Origin: Tistrella mobilis
GTDB taxonomy: Bacteria; Pseudomonadota; Alphaproteobacteria; Tistrellales; Tistrellaceae
Assembly: GCF_041468085.1 (NCBI RefSeq)
Contig: NZ_CP121017.1
Location: 2,395,676 to 2,459,675, forward strand
DNA: 64,000 nt
Direction of reading: 5' to 3'
Shown here: piece by piece, positions 60,110 through 64,000 of the stretch
Layout: every line of letters starts with the position of its first letter
Numbering within the stretch: the first letter of the stretch is position 1
Notes under the pieces: generated by a model
Told to the model about the DNA's origin: nothing
Database searches by the model: none
What the model saw: the letters and a program-made list of their open reading frames with translations, nothing else
Program-made: the position numbers and the translations under genes

Positions 60110-60415
60110 TCACCGCATATTGCCGGGAATCGGAGACTGCGGTGCGTTGAGCCAAGGCGTCAGATCGAGATTGGACCGCGACGCAATGACCTGCGCAAGG
60201 AGCTGCTGGATCTCTGCATCCGTGAACCCACCCGTCCCACCAGCGACGCCGTCCAGAGCCTCATCCTCCAATGCACCATCCCCCGCAGAATACTGCGCCC
60301 TGAAGATCTGCATCACCGCAGACTTCGGATCACTCTCCAGAAGAGCTGCCAGTTCCGGCTTTTCCCGTACTGCCGCCGCAATACGGGTCATGATCTCGTC
60401 CATGCTCAGCAACAT
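60110..60415 (-). CDS. NHLP-type RiPP precursor peptide B
   Basis: A 101-residue peptide. Residues 5-60 look like a short nitrile-hydratase-like leader: DEIMTRIAAAVREKPELAAL, LESDPKSAVMQIF and ALEDEALDGVAGG, ending in Gly59-Gly60. The following ~41 residues would be the core (TGGFTDAEIQQLL... to ...NMR), with SNLDLTPWLNAPQSPIPGN near the end and one Trp but no Cys. It is shorter in the leader than peptide A. The frame upstream of the ATG at 60415 overlaps peptide A and is not coding. It lies 34 bases after peptide A and three bases before the toroid gene. Confidence 0.72.
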   Translation of the reverse strand: MLLSMDEIMTRIAAAVREKPELAALLESDPKSAVMQIFRAQYSAGDGALEDEALDGVAGGTGGFTDAEIQQLLAQVIASRSNLDLTPWLNAPQSPIPGNMR

Positions 60416-60449
60416 ATCTCTGCCCCGGTCCGTCGCCTGCGAACCGGCC

Positions 60450-60722
60450 TTACATCGGGAAATGGAGGTTGTTCCAGTCGACATTACCGCCTGAAACCGC
60501 TTCCAGCGACGCATCGTCCAGCGCATCGCCCGCCGGCGGCAGCACGATATGCAGGCGGGACGGCGTCTCCTCATGCACCACCACGTCCAGAGCTGCGGGC
60601 AGTTCAATGCCAAGCAGCATCGAAATCGCGGCCTTGGGGTCGCGGAGCATGGTCGCGCGAAACTCGGGATCGGCATCCACGCGTTCCAGGATGCGGGTCA
60701 GGGCGTCATCACGAGAGAGCAT
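60450..60722 (-). CDS. NHLP-type RiPP precursor peptide A
   Basis: A 90-residue peptide with a textbook nitrile-hydratase-alpha-like leader: RILERVDADPEFRATMLRDP (11-29), AAISMLLGIELPAALDVVVH (31-50), SRLHIVLPP (55-63) and DDASLEAVSGG (69-79). The Gly78-Gly79 site is the usual leader cleavage point and leaves the 11-residue core NVDWNNLHFPM. The core has one Trp, one His, one Phe and one Met but no Cys, Ser or Thr, so lanthionine or azole formation is excluded. The ATG at 60722 has AAAGG about ten bases upstream. It is the first gene of the operon. Confidence 0.8.
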   Translation of the reverse strand: MLSRDDALTRILERVDADPEFRATMLRDPKAAISMLLGIELPAALDVVVHEETPSRLHIVLPPAGDALDDASLEAVSGGNVDWNNLHFPM

Positions 60723-60876
60723 GCGGTCTTGCCTTTCAGGGATCATGCACGGCAACGATCCGCCCCGGGGCGGTCTTTTCGCTACGGCGATCATCCGTCG
60801 CCGCGTCCGCTCGGGCAATCTGCACCTGCGGACATGTCAACCGGCATTGAACCATGTCCCGCTATGGCGCCCGAAA
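60723..60876 (-). promoter_or_regulatory. Presumed promoter region of the peptide operon
   Basis: Between the aspS terminator and peptide A. TTGACA on the minus strand (60840-60835) is a good -35 element, but no convincing -10 lies 16-18 bases on. A palindrome CCGCCCCGGGGCGG (60760-60773) lies within the presumed leader. No other gene is seen here. Confidence 0.4.
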
Positions 60877-60922
60877 TGAAAAGGCCGGCCCTACCCGATG
60901 GTTATCGGGCGGGGCCGGCCTT
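60877..60922 (-). terminator. Terminator of aspS
   Basis: Outer arms AAGGCCGGCC/GGCCGGCCTT with an inner CCCGAT/ATCGGG stem around GGTT, followed on the minus strand by TTTTCATTT. It isolates aspS from the downstream peptide operon. Confidence 0.88.
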
Positions 60923-60949
60923 GTTCCGGCGTGGTCGATGGTGCTTCGC

Positions 60950-62776
60950 TCAGGCCTCGGCAGCCGGTGCGGCATCGCCGGCAGGCTTTTCGGCCTTCAC
61001 CACCTTGGGCGGCAGCACCACACGCAGGTGCAGCTCTTTCAACTGCTCCGGCGTCGCCTCGTGCGGCGCGTTCATCATCGGATCCTGGGCCTGCTGGTTC
61101 ATCGGGAAGGCCACCACCTCGCGGATATTCGGCTGATCGGCCAGCAGCATCACGATACGGTCGACACCCGGAGCAATGCCACCATGCGGCGGGGCGCCGA
61201 AGCGGAAGGCGTTCAGCATGCCGCCGAACTTGTCCTCAACCACTTCGGGTCCATAGCCGGCGATCTCGAAGGCGCGGTACATGATCTCGGGCTTGTGGTT
61301 ACGAATCGCCCCCGACGAGAGTTCAACGCCATTACAGACGATGTCGTACTGATAGGCGTTGATCTCAAGCGGATCCTTGGTGTTGAGCGCGTCAAGCCCA
61401 CCCTGCGGCATCGAGAACGGGTTGTGGCTGAACACGATCTGGTTCAGCTTCTCGTCGAACTCGTACATCGGGAAATCGACGATCCAGCACAGCCGGAAGA
61501 CGTCAGGCTCGATCAGGTCGAGTTCCGCGCCCAGCTTGAGACGGGCGGCACCGGCAAGCTTCGCAGCCTTCTCGGCCACATCAGTGGCGAAGAACACGCC
61601 GTCGCCATCGCCCAGGCCCAACTGCGCCTTCATTTCGGCCAGACGCTCATCGCCAAGATTCTTGGCGATCGGCCCCTTGCCGCCGCCATTCTCGAAAGCG
61701 ATCCAGCCCATCCCCGGAGCCCCCTGCTCGCGGGCCCAGTCGTTCATCTTGTCGAAGAAGCTGCGCGGCCGGTCGGCAACGTTCTTCACCGGCACCGCAC
61801 GCACCACCTTTCCGGCCTCGACCGCTTTGGCGAAAACGCCGAAGCCCGAACCGCGGAAGATATCCGACACATCCGCAATCTCGATCGGGATGCGCAGATC
61901 CGGCTTGTCGGAGCCGTATTTCAGCATGGCCTCGGCGAAGGGAATACGCGGGAACGGTCCGGCTGGCACATGGCGGCTGCCGCCGAATTCCTCAAACACC
62001 CCACGCAGCACCGGCTCGATCGCCTGGAAGACGTCTTCCTGGGTCACGAACGACATCTCAATATCGAGCTGATAGAATTCACCGGGGCTACGATCGGCGC
62101 GGGCATCCTCGTCGCGGAAGCAGGGAGCGATCTGGAAGTAGCGATCGAAACCGGCCACCATCAGCAGCTGCTTGAACTGCTGCGGTGCCTGCGGCAGGGC
62201 GTAGAACTTGCCCGGATGGATGCGGCTCGGCACCAGGAAGTCGCGCGCGCCCTCGGGGCTCGACGCGGTCAGGATCGGGGTCTGGAATTCCATGAAGCCC
62301 TGATCAGTCATCCGCCGGCGCAGCGACGAGATCACCTGTGAGCGCAACACGATGTTCTTGTGCACATGCTCGCGGCGCAGGTCCAGATAGCGATAGCGCA
62401 GCCGGGTGTCTTCCGGATAGTCACGGTCGCTGTTGACCTGGAGCGGCAGCGGGTCGGCCGCCGACTGCAGCGAAAGCTCCTCGACCCGGACTTCGATCTC
62501 GCCGGTAGACATGCCGGCGTTCACCGTCTCGGGGCTGCGGGCCACGACCCGGCCGGTGGCGGTGATCACGCTCTCGTTCTTCAGCTCTTCCGCCAGCTTG
62601 AAGGCGGCGCTGTCGACGTCGACCACGATCTGGGTCAGGCCGTAATGGTCGCGCAGGTCGATGAACAGCAGATTGCCGTGATCGCGCTTGCGATGCACCC
62701 AGCCCGAAAGCCGGACGGTCTGGCCCTCATGGGCGAGCGTCAGTTCATTGCAGGTATGCGAGCGATAGGCATGCAT
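60950..62776 (-). CDS. aspS: Aspartyl-tRNA synthetase
   Basis: Class II synthetase charging tRNA-Asp, perhaps also tRNA-Asn in organisms lacking AsnRS. The 608-residue product has the OB-fold start ([20 protein letters not shown]), motif 2 in [20 protein letters not shown], the bacterial GAD insert, and motif 3 in [15 protein letters not shown] ~20-residue Ala/Pro/Lys tail follows. The ATG at 62776 is the family start; the longer frame to 63010 crosses the divergent promoter of rnd. Confidence 0.97.
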   Translation of the reverse strand: MHAYRSHTCNELTLAHEGQTVRLSGWVHRKRDHGNLLFIDLRDHYGLTQIVVDVDSAAFKLAEELKNESVITATGRVVARSPETVNAGMSTGEIEVRVEELSLQSAADPLPLQVNSDRDYPEDTRLRYRYLDLRREHVHKNIVLRSQVISSLRRRMTDQGFMEFQTPILTASSPEGARDFLVPSRIHPGKFYALPQAPQQFKQLLMVAGFDRYFQIAPCFRDEDARADRSPGEFYQLDIEMSFVTQEDVFQAIEPVLRGVFEEFGGSRHVPAGPFPRIPFAEAMLKYGSDKPDLRIPIEIADVSDIFRGSGFGVFAKAVEAGKVVRAVPVKNVADRPRSFFDKMNDWAREQGAPGMGWIAFENGGGKGPIAKNLGDERLAEMKAQLGLGDGDGVFFATDVAEKAAKLAGAARLKLGAELDLIEPDVFRLCWIVDFPMYEFDEKLNQIVFSHNPFSMPQGGLDALNTKDPLEINAYQYDIVCNGVELSSGAIRNHKPEIMYRAFEIAGYGPEVVEDKFGGMLNAFRFGAPPHGGIAPGVDRIVMLLADQPNIREVVAFPMNQQAQDPMMNAPHEATPEQLKELHLRVVLPPKVVKAEKPAGDAAPAAEA

Positions 62777-63024
62777 CGGTTCGGGCCTGTTCGTCAGCGG
62801 GCGGGTCGAGAGTGGGTGCGGCAACCGGATGCGGCAGCGCACGCGAAGGCCCCGCGACGAAAGACTTTCCGCGCGGGACCGGTTCGGAACAACGCACGGA
62901 TGCCGCCGGATTGTCAAGCCATGCCGCCGTGCATCCCTCGCGCGGGCGCCATGAGTGTCCCGGAAGGTGACGTGACGTGCGTCGCCCGTGGCGGCGGGGC
63001 GGGCAATCATGCTATAGACGGAAC

Positions 63025-64000
63025 ATGACAGAGATGATCACCGATACCCAGTCGCTGCGGCAGTTGGTCGACGAATTGAAGGCGGAGCCCTTCGTCACCG
63101 TCGACACCGAGTTCATGCGCGAAAAGACCTACTGGCCCAAGCTGTGCCTTGTCCAGCTGGCCGGTTCGAAGCGGGCCGCGGCTGTCGATCCGCTGGCGGA
63201 CGGTATCGATCTCGCGCCGCTCGGTGAACTGCTCGCCGATCCGTCGGTCCTGAAGGTGTTTCACGCCGCCCGACAGGATGTCGAAATCTTTCTGCTGTTG
63301 TTCGGCAGCGTACCGCGGCCGATGTTCGATACTCAGGTCGCGGCCATGGTCTGCGGCTTCGGGGAAAGTGTCGGCTACGAGACGCTGGTCAACAAGCTGG
63401 CCAAGGCCTCGATCGACAAGTCGTCACGCTTCACCGACTGGTCTCGCCGGCCGCTGACGCCCAAGCAGGTCGCCTATGCTCTGGCCGACGTCACCCATCT
63501 GCGCACCGTCTATCTGAAACTTGCAAAGCTGCTGGAAGACAGCGGCCGCGAGGAGTGGCTGGACGAGGAAATGGCGACGCTCAACGCGCCCGAGACCTAT
63601 GAAAACCGGCCCGAGGCAGCCTGGGAGCGGATCCGCACCCGAAGCCTGGACCGCCGTTTCCTTGGGCTGGTGCGCGAGCTTGCCGCCTGGCGCGAGCGTC
63701 AGGCCCAGTCCCGCAATGTGCCGCGGACCTTCATCTCCAAGGACGAAACCCTGCTGGAAATGGCATCCAGCCAGCCCCGCAACGCCGAGGATCTGAAGCG
63801 GGTTCGCGGCCTGCCCAAATGGGCGACCGAGGGGGCCGGGGGTGACGAGGTTCTGGCCGCCATCGAGCGGGCGCTGGCCGAGAACCGCAACGCCCTGCCC
63901 GACCGTGAGCCACCGCGCGAGCTGCCGCGCGGCCTGGGCCCGCTGATCGAGCTGCTCAAGGTCCTGCTCAAGATGAAGAGCGAGGAACACGGCGTCGCCC
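63025..64000 (+). CDS. rnd: Ribonuclease D, 3'-truncated by window edge
   Basis: 3'-5' exonuclease of tRNA and small-RNA maturation. 325 codons are visible before the right edge. The DEDD exonuclease residues are in [36 protein letters not shown] and [13 protein letters not shown]. An HRDC domain follows ([38 protein letters not shown]). It is divergent from aspS with a 248-base gap, as often seen in alphaproteobacteria. Confidence 0.95.
   Translation, partial: MTEMITDTQSLRQLVDELKAEPFVTVDTEFMREKTYWPKLCLVQLAGSKRAAAVDPLADGIDLAPLGELLADPSVLKVFHAARQDVEIFLLLFGSVPRPMFDTQVAAMVCGFGESVGYETLVNKLAKASIDKSSRFTDWSRRPLTPKQVAYALADVTHLRTVYLKLAKLLEDSGREEWLDEEMATLNAPETYENRPEAAWERIRTRSLDRRFLGLVRELAAWRERQAQSRNVPRTFISKDETLLEMASSQPRNAEDLKRVRGLPKWATEGAGGDEVLAAIERALAENRNALPDREPPRELPRGLGPLIELLKVLLKMKSEEHGVA

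Noticed and set aside
60835..60840. TTGACA as a full sigma-70 promoter for the peptide operon
   Set aside because: No acceptable -10 hexamer lies 16-18 bases downstream, so only the region and not a defined promoter is claimed.
59309..60850. Rightward 513-residue frame opposite the peptide operon
   Set aside because: It covers the two precursor peptides and the toroid gene on the other strand, all of which have recognisable motifs; the antisense product is low complexity.

Overview
The window reads as a GC-rich alphaproteobacterial chromosome, probably of the Rhodospirillales (Tistrella-like is a guess from gene content and order; no rRNA or marker was compared). The main clues are the alphaproteobacterial gene orders lexA-comEC-gltX, rpsB-tsf-pyrH-frr-uppS-cdsA-dxr-rseP-bamA-skp-lpxD-fabZ-lpxA-lpxI-lpxB and yceD-rpmF-plsX-fabH-ihfA-merR, plus a MucR-family regulator. 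Most of the window is core chromosome with frequent 4-base stop/start overlaps.

Layout. 1-6.1 kb: 3' part of lexA, comEC, gltX and an M28-like peptidase. 6.2-21.3 kb: one long leftward block for translation (rpsB, tsf, frr), UMP kinase, isoprenoid and phospholipid synthesis (uppS, cdsA, dxr), the outer-membrane protein pathway (rseP, bamA, skp) and lipid A (lpxD, fabZ, lpxA, lpxI, lpxB). 21.6-25.1 kb: dnaE. 25.2-29.7 kb: accessory leftward genes (hypothetical, YciI, LysR, amidase, LuxR). 29.8-30.8 kb: rplM-rpsI. 31.1-34.4 kb: rightward set with enoyl-CoA hydratase, CoA-binding protein, O-acetylhomoserine sulfhydrylase-type enzyme and a histidine phosphatase. 34.4-36.7 kb: azoreductase divergent from LysR plus flavin reductase. 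36.7-41.5 kb: a nucleotidyltransferase/HD-phosphohydrolase pair, a response regulator with an Hpt-CutA fusion, and an FAD oxidoreductase. 41.8-47.2 kb: tRNA-Pro, merR, ihfA, fabH, plsX, rpmF, yceD and a cytochrome bc1 chaperone. 47.4-49.2 kb: bamE and two little-known genes. 49.3-57.9 kb: thiL, nusB, riboflavin genes, nrdR, glyA, rpiB, then mucR. 58.0-60.7 kb: a compact four-gene operon with two nitrile-hydratase-leader-like (NHLP) precursor peptides and two probable maturation proteins. 60.9-64 kb: aspS, divergent from rnd, which runs off the right edge.

The most striking locus is the 58.05-60.72 kb operon. Two short peptides each carry a helical leader ending in Gly-Gly. They are followed, with gaps or overlaps of a few bases, by an alpha/alpha-toroid protein carrying a class-II terpene-cyclase-like DCDDTA motif and by a 372-residue protein I do not recognise. 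This looks like an undescribed RiPP-type pathway with no adjacent transporter, leader peptidase or familiar RiPP enzyme. Second-rank points are the Hpt-CutA fusion translationally coupled to a response regulator, the GlnD-like nucleotidyltransferase coupled to a dNTPase-like HD protein, a RibB with a degenerate RibA half, and several clear palindromes in AT-rich intergenic islands.
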